64,000 nt of DNA from Vibrio splendidus (lineage in GTDB: Bacteria > Pseudomonadota > Gammaproteobacteria > Enterobacterales > Vibrionaceae). Positions 24,766 through 33,561 of this stretch are shown one piece after another. The stretch lies in the NCBI RefSeq assembly GCF_001557875.1, contig NZ_LNRF01000014.1, positions 1-64,000 on the forward strand, written 5' to 3'. Position 1 is the first letter of the stretch, and the number at the start of each line of letters is the position of its first letter. The notes beneath the pieces are model-generated. The model saw only the letters and a list, made by a program, of their open reading frames with translations. It did not search any database and was not told where the DNA came from. A program made the position numbers and the translations under genes.

Positions 24766-26412
24766 ATGAAAGGCGCAGAACTAGTCGTATCCGCACTCAA
24801 GCAACAAGGAATTAAAACCGTATTTGGTTACCCAGGTGGTGCCATCATGCCAATTTACGATGCACTCTATGACGGCGGGGTTGAACATATCCTATGTCGC
24901 CATGAGCAAGGCGCTGCTATGGCCGCGATCGGCATGGCTCGAGCAACGCAAGATGTCGCTGTTTGTATGGCAACGTCTGGTCCAGGTGCTACTAACCTAG
25001 TCACTGGCCTTGCTGATGCCTTTATGGACTCTATCCCACTGGTTGCCATCACTGGTCAAGTTGCAAGTTCCCACATTGGTACCGATGCATTCCAAGAAAT
25101 GGATGTGATTGGTATGTCTCTATCATGTACTAAACACAGCTACCTAGTAACAGATATAGAAGAGCTAGCTCCAACACTCGCTGAAGCATTTGTGGTAGCT
25201 AAATCAGGCCGCCCAGGCCCAGTTATCGTTGATATTGCAAAAGATGTTCAACTAGCTGAAGCTCCAGTCAAAATTCTTCCTGAATTTATTCCACCCGCGA
25301 TCCCTGTTGCGACAACAGACGCCATCGAACAGGCACAGCACTTCTTGTCTCAAGCGACCCGTCCTGTTTTATACGTCGGTGGTGGTGTTCAACTTGCTAA
25401 AGCAACCGATGCGGTTCGCGAGTTTCTACGCCTTAATCCAATGCCTGCAGTGAGCACACTGAAAGGCCTAGGCAGCATTGAACGTGACGACCCACATTAC
25501 CTTGGCATGCTGGGTATGCACGGCACTAAAGCCGCCAACCTAGTGGTTCAAGAGAGTGACCTGTTGATTGTTGTTGGCGCTCGTTTTGATGACCGAGTAA
25601 CCGGCAAGCTTGACACCTTTGCACCACACGCGAAAGTTATCCATATCGATATCGATGCAGCAGAGTTCAGCAAACTGCGTCTTGCCGATGCGCCAATTCG
25701 TGGTGACATCAACAAGATAATGCCTCAACTAGAACTAAGCCAAGATATCTCCTCTTGGGTTCACCACTCAGAAGGCCTTCGTAGCTCATTCAAATGGCGC
25801 TACGACCATCCCGGCGATCTGATCTTTGCTCCACTGCTATTGAAGCAACTGTCAGACATGATGCCAGCAAGCTCTATCGTTTCGACGGATGTTGGCCAAC
25901 ACCAAATGTGGGCAGCCCAGCACATTCAGCCTCGCGATCCACAAAACTTTATCACCTCTGCCGGTTTAGGCACCATGGGCTTTGGTTTACCTGCTGCTAT
26001 GGGGGCATCGGTTGGACGTCCTGATGACCAATCGATTCTTATCTCTGGAGACGGCTCGTTCATGATGAATGTGCAAGAACTTGGCACGTTGAAGCGTCGC
26101 CAGATCCCAGTGAAGATGGTACTGCTTAATAACTCTCGCTTAGGCATGGTTCGCCAATGGCAATCGCTGTTCTTTGATGGCCGCCACAGTGAAACTATTT
26201 TGGATGACAACCCTGATTTCGTGATGCTCGCGAAAGCGTTCGACATCCCGGGCAAAACCATCACTCGTAAAGAAGAAGTAGAACCAGCATTGAAAGAGAT
26301 GTTAGAGAGTAAAACCGCTTACCTACTTCATGTTCTTATCGATGAAGAAGAAAACGTATGGCCACTAGTACCGCCTGGTGCTTCAAACAGTGAGATGTTG
26401 GAGAACACATAA
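24766..26412 (+). CDS. ilvG: Acetolactate synthase II large subunit
   Basis: A ThDP- and FAD-dependent enzyme of 548 residues forming acetolactate or acetohydroxybutyrate. GYPGGAIMPIYDAL (about 21-34) and the catalytic-Glu region CRHEQGAAMAA (about 45-55) lie near the N terminus; SGDGSFMMN (about 427-435) binds ThDP-Mg. The frame is intact, unlike the frameshifted ilvG of E. coli K-12. It is valine-resistant in known relatives. ilvM starts 1 nt after its stop. Confidence 0.97.
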   Translation: MKGAELVVSALKQQGIKTVFGYPGGAIMPIYDALYDGGVEHILCRHEQGAAMAAIGMARATQDVAVCMATSGPGATNLVTGLADAFMDSIPLVAITGQVASSHIGTDAFQEMDVIGMSLSCTKHSYLVTDIEELAPTLAEAFVVAKSGRPGPVIVDIAKDVQLAEAPVKILPEFIPPAIPVATTDAIEQAQHFLSQATRPVLYVGGGVQLAKATDAVREFLRLNPMPAVSTLKGLGSIERDDPHYLGMLGMHGTKAANLVVQESDLLIVVGARFDDRVTGKLDTFAPHAKVIHIDIDAAEFSKLRLADAPIRGDINKIMPQLELSQDISSWVHHSEGLRSSFKWRYDHPGDLIFAPLLLKQLSDMMPASSIVSTDVGQHQMWAAQHIQPRDPQNFITSAGLGTMGFGLPAAMGASVGRPDDQSILISGDGSFMMNVQELGTLKRRQIPVKMVLLNNSRLGMVRQWQSLFFDGRHSETILDDNPDFVMLAKAFDIPGKTITRKEEVEPALKEMLESKTAYLLHVLIDEEENVWPLVPPGASNSEMLENT

Positions 26413-26413
26413 C

Positions 26414-26698
26414 ATGAAAAGATACCTATTAGACATCAAAGCCGATGATAAGCCTGTACTGCTAGAGCGTGTTCTTCGTGTTATCCGCCACCGTGGCTTC
26501 ATTGTTAAGCAAGTTGCGGGCACTCAAAACCACGAAAGCAAAGTGGCGAGTGTTGAGATCATCGTAGACAGTGACCGTCCGATCTCGTTCTTGGTAAACC
26601 AAATCGAAAAGCTGTGGGATGTGCGTACCGTTGACGTTATCTCGATCAGCCGTAATGAACTGCCAAACAACAACTTACAACAAAAGATAAACGCATAA
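26414..26698 (+). CDS. ilvM: Acetolactate synthase II small subunit
   Basis: A 94-residue ACT-domain regulatory subunit that activates IlvG (MKRYLLDIKADDKPVLLERVLRVIRHRGF). The ATG at 26414 is 1 nt past the ilvG stop, so translation is coupled; a longer in-frame version would overlap ilvG by 35 nt and lacks family similarity in the extension. It is followed by ilvE after 12 nt. Confidence 0.95.
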   Translation: MKRYLLDIKADDKPVLLERVLRVIRHRGFIVKQVAGTQNHESKVASVEIIVDSDRPISFLVNQIEKLWDVRTVDVISISRNELPNNNLQQKINA

Positions 26699-26710
26699 GG
26701 AACCGCAAAC

Positions 26711-27679
26711 ATGACAGCTAAAACAGCAGACTATATTTGGTTTAACGGTGAGATGGTTCCTTGGGCAGAGGCGAACGTTCACGTCCTGACTCACGCAATG
26801 CACTACGGCACTTCTGTATTTGAAGGTGTTCGTTGCTACAACACACCAAAGGGTCCGGTCATCTTCCGTCACCCTGAACATGCTAAGCGCTTAAAAGACT
26901 CAGCAAAAATCTACCGCTTTCCTATTCCTTACACAGAGGAAGAAATTATGGAAGCGACTCGCGAAACACTACGCCAAAATAAGCTAGAGTCGGCGTACAT
27001 CCGCCCTCTAGGTTTCGTAGGTAACGTTGGTTTGGGTGTCTGCCCACCAGAAAACACTGAGATGGAGTTGATCATCGCTGCTTTCCCTTGGGGTTCTTAC
27101 CTAGGCGAAGAAGCGCTAGAAAATGGCGTTGATGCGATGATTTCTAGCTGGAACCGTGCTGCTCCAAACACGATTCCAACCGCAGCAAAAGCGGGTGGTA
27201 ACTACCTATCTTCATTACTGGTTGGTGGTGAGGCTCGTCGTCATGGTTACGATGAAGGCATCGCACTGAGTGTTGATGGTTACCTTTCTGAAGGTGCAGG
27301 TGAGAACATCTTTGTAGTGCGTAATGGCGTGCTATCAACGCCACCAGCGACCAGCGCAATTCTACCGGGTATCACTCGTGATTCGATCATGACACTAGCA
27401 AAAGACATGGGTTATGAAATCCGTGAAGAGAACATTGCTCGTGAAGCGCTATACCTTGCCGATGAAGTATTCATGACAGGCACAGCGGCGGAAATCGTTC
27501 CGGTTCGCAGCGTAGACAAAATTACAGTAGGTGAAGGCAAACGCGGCCCTATCACTGAAAAAGTTCAAGCGGCTTACTTTGGTCTATTCAATGGAACCAC
27601 TGAAGATAAGTGGGGCTGGTTAGACTATGTGTACCCAGCAGACCAAACTTCAGAAAGCCAAATGCAAACAACTAAGTAA
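26711..27679 (+). CDS. ilvE: Branched-chain amino-acid aminotransferase
   Basis: A PLP fold-type IV transaminase of 322 residues, last step of Ile, Leu and Val synthesis. The N-terminal WFNGEMVPWAEANVHVLTHAMHYGTSVFEGVR, the PLP-lysine region AAKAGGNYLSSLL (about 158-170) and EGAGENIFVV (about 196-205) are diagnostic. The C-terminal tail is slightly longer than E. coli IlvE (309). Confidence 0.97.
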   Translation: MTAKTADYIWFNGEMVPWAEANVHVLTHAMHYGTSVFEGVRCYNTPKGPVIFRHPEHAKRLKDSAKIYRFPIPYTEEEIMEATRETLRQNKLESAYIRPLGFVGNVGLGVCPPENTEMELIIAAFPWGSYLGEEALENGVDAMISSWNRAAPNTIPTAAKAGGNYLSSLLVGGEARRHGYDEGIALSVDGYLSEGAGENIFVVRNGVLSTPPATSAILPGITRDSIMTLAKDMGYEIREENIAREALYLADEVFMTGTAAEIVPVRSVDKITVGEGKRGPITEKVQAAYFGLFNGTTEDKWGWLDYVYPADQTSESQMQTTK

Positions 27680-27712
27680 GCAACAGCCAAATATTTTATA
27701 AGGATTTAAGCA

Positions 27713-29554
27713 ATGCCAATCTATCGTTCAGCAACGACTACCCACGGACGCAACATGGCTGGTGCGCGCGCTTTATGGCGTGCAACTGGTGTTAAAGATG
27801 ATGACTTCGGTAAGCCAATCATCGCAGTTGTAAACTCGTTCACTCAATTCGTTCCAGGCCACGTTCACCTTAAAGACATGGGTCAATTGGTTGCGGGTGA
27901 AATCGAGAAAGCGGGCGGTATCGCTAAAGAATTCAACACCATCGCAGTTGATGATGGTATCGCAATGGGTCACGGCGGAATGCTGTACTCACTGCCATCA
28001 CGTGAGCTTATCGCAGACTCAGTAGAATACATGGTCAATGCGCACTGTGCAGATGCGATGGTGTGTATCTCGAACTGTGACAAAATCACCCCGGGAATGA
28101 TGATGGCAGCAATGCGTCTTAACATCCCTGTGATCTTTGTATCTGGCGGTCCAATGGAAGCGGGTAAAACCAAGCTTTCAGATCAGATTATCAAGCTAGA
28201 CCTTGTTGACGCAATGATTCAAGGTGCCGATCCAACAATCTCTGATGAGCAAAGTGAGCAGGTAGAACGCTCTGCATGTCCGACATGTGGTTCATGTTCA
28301 GGCATGTTCACAGCAAACTCAATGAACTGTCTGACAGAAGCGCTTGGCCTATCTCAGCCGGGTAACGGTTCTATGCTGGCAACCCACGCAGACCGTGAAG
28401 AGCTATTCATCAATGCCGGTAAGCGCATCGTTGACCTAACTAAGCGTTACTATGAGCAAGATGACGAATCAGCACTGCCGCGCAACATCGCTAACCGTGC
28501 TGCGTTTGAAAACGCGATGGCACTGGATATCGCAATGGGTGGTTCTAGTAACACCGTTCTTCACCTATTGGCTTCTGCTCAAGAAGGTGAGATTGATTTT
28601 GATATGGGTGATATCGACGAGATGTCTCGCCGCGTTCCACACCTATGTAAGGTTGCCCCTTCAACACCTAAATACCACATGGAAGACGTTCACCGCGCTG
28701 GTGGTGTAATGGCTATCCTTGGTGAACTAGACCGTGCAGGTCTACTGAACAACCAGACTCGCACCGTTCTTGGTCTAAGCATGCAAGAGCAGCTAGCTCA
28801 ATACGACATCATGCAGACAGAAGACGAAGCCGTGCTTAAGTTCTTCCGTGCTGGTCCTGCAGGTATCCGTACCACCAAAGCATTCTCGCAAGACTGTCGT
28901 TGGGATCGCCTTGATGATGACCGCGTCGAGGGTTGTATTCGTACCAAAGAGAACGCATTCAGCCAAGAAGGTGGCCTAGCGGTACTTTCAGGTAACATCG
29001 CCGTTGATGGTTGTATCGTTAAGACCGCGGGTGTTGATGAAGAAAACCTTAAATTCCAAGGCCCTGCAATCGTATTTGAAAGCCAAGACAGTGCTGTTGA
29101 TGGCATCTTAGGTGGCAAAGTGAAAGCGGGCGAAGTGGTTGTTATTCGTTACGAAGGCCCTAAGGGTGGTCCGGGTATGCAAGAAATGCTTTACCCAACC
29201 ACTTACCTAAAATCTATGGGGCTAGGTAAGTCTTGTGCTCTTCTAACTGACGGACGTTTCTCTGGTGGTACATCAGGTCTATCTATCGGTCACGCTTCTC
29301 CAGAAGCAGCAAGTGGGGGTGTGATTGGTCTAGTGAACACTGGCGATATTATCACTATCGATATCCCTAGCCGCTCAATCACACTTGATGTGCCAGAAGC
29401 AGAGCTAGAAGCACGTCGTGTTAAGCAAGACGCACTGGGCTGGAAACCAGAAAACCGTCAGCGTGAAGTATCTTTCGCACTGAAAGCTTACGCAAGCATG
29501 GCGACCAGTGCCGACAAAGGCGCAGTACGTGATAAGTCTAAGCTTGAGGGCTAA
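27713..29554 (+). CDS. ilvD: Dihydroxy-acid dehydratase
   Basis: A 613-residue iron-sulfur enzyme that dehydrates dihydroxy acids to branched 2-oxo acids. SNCDKITPGMMMA (about 121-133) and CPTCGSCSGMFTANSMNCLTEALG (about 195 onward) provide cluster and Mg ligands; GRFSGG (about 519) and the C-terminal region are intact. The cluster is oxygen-sensitive in relatives. ilvA begins 2 nt after the stop. Confidence 0.97.
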   Translation: MPIYRSATTTHGRNMAGARALWRATGVKDDDFGKPIIAVVNSFTQFVPGHVHLKDMGQLVAGEIEKAGGIAKEFNTIAVDDGIAMGHGGMLYSLPSRELIADSVEYMVNAHCADAMVCISNCDKITPGMMMAAMRLNIPVIFVSGGPMEAGKTKLSDQIIKLDLVDAMIQGADPTISDEQSEQVERSACPTCGSCSGMFTANSMNCLTEALGLSQPGNGSMLATHADREELFINAGKRIVDLTKRYYEQDDESALPRNIANRAAFENAMALDIAMGGSSNTVLHLLASAQEGEIDFDMGDIDEMSRRVPHLCKVAPSTPKYHMEDVHRAGGVMAILGELDRAGLLNNQTRTVLGLSMQEQLAQYDIMQTEDEAVLKFFRAGPAGIRTTKAFSQDCRWDRLDDDRVEGCIRTKENAFSQEGGLAVLSGNIAVDGCIVKTAGVDEENLKFQGPAIVFESQDSAVDGILGGKVKAGEVVVIRYEGPKGGPGMQEMLYPTTYLKSMGLGKSCALLTDGRFSGGTSGLSIGHASPEAASGGVIGLVNTGDIITIDIPSRSITLDVPEAELEARRVKQDALGWKPENRQREVSFALKAYASMATSADKGAVRDKSKLEG

Positions 29555-29556
29555 CT

Positions 29557-31101
29557 ATGAGTGATGACACCTCCAGTCCCCAGAAACAAACTGGCGCAGA
29601 TTATCTGCGTCAGATCCTGAGAGCGCCGGTTTACGAAGCGGCAATCGTGACACCTCTGCAGGATATGCCACGTTTAAGCGCGCGCATTGGTAATCAGGTT
29701 CAGCTTAAACGAGAAGACCGTCAGCCGGTGCACTCGTTCAAGCTACGTGGTGCCTACAACATGGTATCAAGCCTTTCTGAGCAGCAAAAAGCCGCAGGTG
29801 TGATTGCTGCATCGGCGGGTAACCATGCTCAAGGTATGGCGCTATCTGGCTCTAAGTTGGGCATTCAGACTACGATTGTGATGCCAAAAACCACACCAGA
29901 CATCAAGGTTGATGCGGTACGTGGCTTTGGCGGTAACGTGGTTCTGCACGGCAGCAACTTTGATGAAGCCAAGGCAGAAGCCGAGCGTCTTTCTGCTGAA
30001 CATGGCTTCACCTTTGTGCCTCCTTTCGATCACCCTTTGGTGATTGCAGGGCAAGGTACGATGGGCATGGAGATGCTGCAGCAAAACGGTCACATGGATT
30101 ATATCTTTGTGCCGGTTGGTGGTGGTGGCTTAGCTGCGGGTGTTGCTGTATTAGTAAAACAGCTGATGCCAGAGATTAAAGTCATTGCAGTAGAACCCGA
30201 AGATTCATCTTGCTTAAAAGCGGCTCTCGATGCTGGTGAACCTGTGGTACTGGATCAGGTCAGCATGTTTGCTGATGGTGTGGCGGTTAAACGCATTGGT
30301 GAAGAGACATTCCGTCTTTGCCAACAGTACATTGACGGTCACATTGCAGTCTCTAGTGATGAGATCTGCTCTGCGGTGAAAGACATCTTTGAAGACACTC
30401 GTGCGATTGCTGAACCTTCGGGAGCGCTTGCTCTGGCTGGCTTGAAGAAATTTGCAGAACAAAACCAACTGCAAGACAAGCAATTGGCAACGGTACTGTC
30501 TGGTGCTAACACCAACTTCCACGGCCTGCGATATGTCTCTGAACGTTGTGAGCTGGGTGAGAAGCGAGAAGGTCTACTTGCAGTGACGATTCCAGAGCGA
30601 CAAGGGGCATTCCTAGAGTTCTGTAATATCATTGGTGGCCGAGCAGTGACGGAGTTTAACTACCGCCACAACGACGAAAGCCTCGCGAATATCTTCGTTG
30701 GTGTACGTCTGCAAGGCGGCCAAGAAGAACTCGAACACATCATCAATGACCTACGCGAGGGCGGCTACCCAGTTGTCGACCTGTCTGATGATGAGATGGC
30801 AAAACTGCACATTCGCTACATGATTGGCGGTAAACCATCAAAACCACTGAAAGAGCGTCTATACAGCTTTGAGTTCCCAGAATACCCAGGTGCATTGATT
30901 AAATTCCTTGATACCTTAGGGACCCACTGGAACATCAGCCTATTCAATTACCGTAACCATGGTGCCGACTACGGCCGTGTATTGTGTGGCTTTGAACTTG
31001 ATGACGATGATTTGGCTCAGTTCTCAACACACTTAGAAGAACTTGGCTACCAGTGTAAAGATGAAACCGATAACCCTTCCTACAAGTTCTTCTTGTCTTA
31101 A
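29557..31101 (+). CDS. ilvA: Biosynthetic threonine ammonia-lyase
   Basis: Deaminates threonine to 2-oxobutyrate, the committed step to isoleucine. The 514-residue enzyme has the PLP-lysine motif HSFKLRGAYNM (about 58-68), the phosphate-binding GGGGLAAG (about 188-195), and two C-terminal ACT-like regulatory repeats (about 335-510), as expected for the isoleucine-inhibited biosynthetic form, not the short catabolic TdcB. Last gene of ilvGMEDA. Confidence 0.97.
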   Translation: MSDDTSSPQKQTGADYLRQILRAPVYEAAIVTPLQDMPRLSARIGNQVQLKREDRQPVHSFKLRGAYNMVSSLSEQQKAAGVIAASAGNHAQGMALSGSKLGIQTTIVMPKTTPDIKVDAVRGFGGNVVLHGSNFDEAKAEAERLSAEHGFTFVPPFDHPLVIAGQGTMGMEMLQQNGHMDYIFVPVGGGGLAAGVAVLVKQLMPEIKVIAVEPEDSSCLKAALDAGEPVVLDQVSMFADGVAVKRIGEETFRLCQQYIDGHIAVSSDEICSAVKDIFEDTRAIAEPSGALALAGLKKFAEQNQLQDKQLATVLSGANTNFHGLRYVSERCELGEKREGLLAVTIPERQGAFLEFCNIIGGRAVTEFNYRHNDESLANIFVGVRLQGGQEELEHIINDLREGGYPVVDLSDDEMAKLHIRYMIGGKPSKPLKERLYSFEFPEYPGALIKFLDTLGTHWNISLFNYRNHGADYGRVLCGFELDDDDLAQFSTHLEELGYQCKDETDNPSYKFFLS

Positions 31102-31118
31102 GAGTTAACGACCGAATC

Positions 31119-31148
31119 AAAAAGAGCGAGTATTTACTCGCTCTTTTT
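31119..31148 (+). terminator. Intrinsic terminator of ilvGMEDA
   Basis: A hairpin with arms AAAAAGAGCGAG and CTCGCTCTTTTT around a short TATTTA loop, 17 bp after ilvA. The same arms recur at 33511-33538 after punC. Confidence 0.92.
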
Positions 31149-31200
31149 ATTGGTGCTGATTCAGCTCAAACTTGAAAAGGATCTTCTTGTAAACAGATCA

Positions 31201-32115
31201 TTAGATCGCCTTGCGATGATCCAACCAATCTTGGTGAAGTTGCTCACTCGATCCTAGGTACTTCACCATCCATTCGATCAGTTTATGGTTATCGTCTTTT
31301 CGCCAGACCAAACAACAATGACTCTGCGGGCTCGGTTCAGGCAGTATTTTTTCCACCAGCAAGCCTTGCTCGATAATTGGCGCGGCAATGTGCCTCGGCA
31401 TATAACCCACCCCGACTCCATTCTTAAGACATTCAATTGCGCTATACCAATTAGGTAACAACAGGCGTCTTTGACTTGAGTAGTGGCCTGTGTGTCGCTT
31501 AGGGAGCACGCTAGAGGTATCGTCCAAACATATTGCGGGATACTGGCTAACAAATTCTTCATTGAGGTTTTGCTCTCGCACACACGGGTGGCTTGGCGAC
31601 ATTACAAACGCCCAATCTAGGCGTCCCATATCTTTAACCTCAAAGTCGCCACCGACCGGAATCGCCGAGGTCGCACCAATCACAATATCCGCTCTGCCCT
31701 GTGCAATCGCTTCCCAAGAGCCATTAAACACCTCCATGTTGATCTGAAGCTCTGCAAACTCAAAGGTTTGGTAGAACTCTTCAATCATCGGCTTCATCTT
31801 GTCGAGCTTAACCACGTTATCGAGCGTTAGGCGCAAGGTTTTCTTCCAGCCACGCGCCGCTCGGCGAGTCTGAGCACTGACCTCTTCCATCTGTCTCAGT
31901 AACGCACGTGCCTCTTCAATGAACAATTCACCTGCAGGTGTCAGCTCTACTTTTCTTGGTAAGCGTCTGAAAAGTAGAACATCCAGTTCTTGCTCAACCT
32001 GCCTAACACCATAGCTGATCGCCGATGGTACTTTGTGCAATTGTTCTGCCGCCGCAGTAAAACTGCCTAAGCGAGCAACCGTATCGAGCATTTCTAAAGA
32101 GGATTTTGAGAACAT
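31201..32115 (-). CDS. punR: LysR-type regulator PunR (YdhB)
   Basis: A 304-residue LTTR with an N-terminal winged helix-turn-helix (SLEMLDTVARLGSFTAAAEQLHKVPSAISYGVRQVE, about 6-41) and an effector domain (about 90-300). It matches E. coli YdhB along its length, including NGSWEAIAQGRADIVIGATSAIPVGG and the region around DDTSSVLPKR. PunR activates punC in response to purine nucleosides in E. coli. The divergent arrangement with punC supports orthology. Confidence 0.88.
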   Translation of the reverse strand: MFSKSSLEMLDTVARLGSFTAAAEQLHKVPSAISYGVRQVEQELDVLLFRRLPRKVELTPAGELFIEEARALLRQMEEVSAQTRRAARGWKKTLRLTLDNVVKLDKMKPMIEEFYQTFEFAELQINMEVFNGSWEAIAQGRADIVIGATSAIPVGGDFEVKDMGRLDWAFVMSPSHPCVREQNLNEEFVSQYPAICLDDTSSVLPKRHTGHYSSQRRLLLPNWYSAIECLKNGVGVGYMPRHIAAPIIEQGLLVEKILPEPSPQSHCCLVWRKDDNHKLIEWMVKYLGSSEQLHQDWLDHRKAI

Positions 32116-32278
32116 AAGCCTTCAAATTTTTTGATTGATAACCACATATTTTAGCGTTTTATTTTATCAGGTCTGAAAAATAGAATGTCAGCATAAATAA
32201 ACAGGGGCTTTCACCTCTGTATATCAAACAATTTTTTTGATGATAAAAACATCACTACCTTTAGCTTAATGGCATCTT
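32116..32278. promoter_or_regulatory. punR-punC divergent control region
   Basis: Two similar AT-rich dyads lie at the two ends: TCAAATTTTTTGA at 32122-32134 and ATCAAACAATTTTTTTGAT at 32223-32241. They share CAAA...TTTTGAT half-sites and could be PunR contacts. Nothing coding is seen. Confidence 0.4.
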
Positions 32279-33490
32279 ATGAATATTTCTAAATTTCAAT
32301 TGGTCTACCTTGCAGTTCTTTCAATGCTTGGCTTTATTGCGACCGATATGTACCTTCCTGCATTTAAGGCAATGGAAGTTGATTTCGCAACCGGCCCAGA
32401 GCAGATTGCTCTGTCTCTAACGGTATTCCTTGGCGGTATGGCAATGGGTCAGCTTCTTTGGGGTCTGGCGAGTGACAAGTATGGTCACCGCAATACGCTG
32501 GCGGTTGGTCTTGTTATCTTTACTGCAGCTTCATTCGGCTTAGCATTCAGCACCGAGGTATGGCATCTACTGACCCTGCGATTCATTCAAGCGATCGGCG
32601 TATGTGCCCCAGCGGTAATCTGGCAAGCAATGGTTATCAAGCGTTACTCGCAAAGCAGTAGCCAGCAAATTTTTGCAACCATCATGCCTTTGGTTGCGCT
32701 ATCTCCAGCACTAGCACCTCAGCTAGGTGTGTTACTGGCGGATAGCTTTGGCTGGCACAGCATCTTCATCACATTAACCTTGATGGGTGCACTGCTAGTG
32801 GCGACAACAATGGCTCAACCAAAAGAAGCGCCTGAAGTAAAACAGACATCGATTAAGACAGACATCAAGATGTTGCTTAAATCAAAGCCTTACATGGGTA
32901 ATGTTTTAATGTTTGCATCTGCATCTGCAGCGTTCTTCGCTTACCTAACGGGTATGCCAGAGATCATGGCTCAGCTAGGTTATGAAGCAAAAGATATCGG
33001 TTTGAGCTTTATCCCACAAACAATCGCGTTCATGGCGGGTGGTTACTTCGGTAAGCAAGCGGTGAAGAAATATGGCGATGGCGTTGTACTAAGAAACCTT
33101 ATCGGTTTGTTCAGCGTAGCGGCGATGCTTATCTTCATCGCATCACAATGGGAACTGACGTCAATCTGGCCTCTACTTGCGCCTTTCTGTTTGATTGCTG
33201 TAGCAAACGGTGCACTTTACCCAATCGTAGTAAACCGCGCCCTATCAAGCGCTAAACAGAGCCCTGCGACAGCTGCTGGTCTACAAAACAGCCTGCAAAT
33301 CAGCATCAGTGGCCTATCAAGTGCATTGGTCGCAGCAATGGCTAGCCAAGCACTAAGCGCGACAGGTATCGCGGTTGTAATCTGTTTGGGTGCATTGTGG
33401 GTTGGTTATATTGTTTCGAACAAAGAGCTTTCTGAACACTTCGCGACACCTGATAACTCTCGAGTGGTCGCTGACGAGAAACAAGACTAG
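32279..33490 (+). CDS. punC: Purine nucleoside MFS transporter PunC (YdhC)
   Basis: A 403-residue major-facilitator protein of the Bcr/CflA drug-resistance branch with 12 predicted helices. LGFIATDMYLPAFKAM (about 17-32) and LWGLASDKYGHRNTL (about 60-74, the loop 2-3 signature) are clear, and the whole aligns with E. coli YdhC (VCAPAVIWQAMV, LSPALAPQLG, ANGALYPIVV). E. coli PunC imports adenosine and other purine nucleosides; older annotations call it a multidrug transporter. Confidence 0.87.
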   Translation: MNISKFQLVYLAVLSMLGFIATDMYLPAFKAMEVDFATGPEQIALSLTVFLGGMAMGQLLWGLASDKYGHRNTLAVGLVIFTAASFGLAFSTEVWHLLTLRFIQAIGVCAPAVIWQAMVIKRYSQSSSQQIFATIMPLVALSPALAPQLGVLLADSFGWHSIFITLTLMGALLVATTMAQPKEAPEVKQTSIKTDIKMLLKSKPYMGNVLMFASASAAFFAYLTGMPEIMAQLGYEAKDIGLSFIPQTIAFMAGGYFGKQAVKKYGDGVVLRNLIGLFSVAAMLIFIASQWELTSIWPLLAPFCLIAVANGALYPIVVNRALSSAKQSPATAAGLQNSLQISISGLSSALVAAMASQALSATGIAVVICLGALWVGYIVSNKELSEHFATPDNSRVVADEKQD

Positions 33491-33510
33491 TTTCTAAGTT
33501 AACGAAAACA

Positions 33511-33540
33511 AAAAAGAGCGAGATTACTCGCTCTTTTTTT
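33511..33540 (+). terminator. Bidirectional terminator between punC and the GGDEF gene
   Basis: A 12-bp stem (AAAAAGAGCGAG / CTCGCTCTTTTT) with an ATTA loop and T-run; A-tracts on the other side let it serve both convergent genes. Confidence 0.92.
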
Positions 33541-33561
33541 ATATCTAAATTTTACTTCTAC

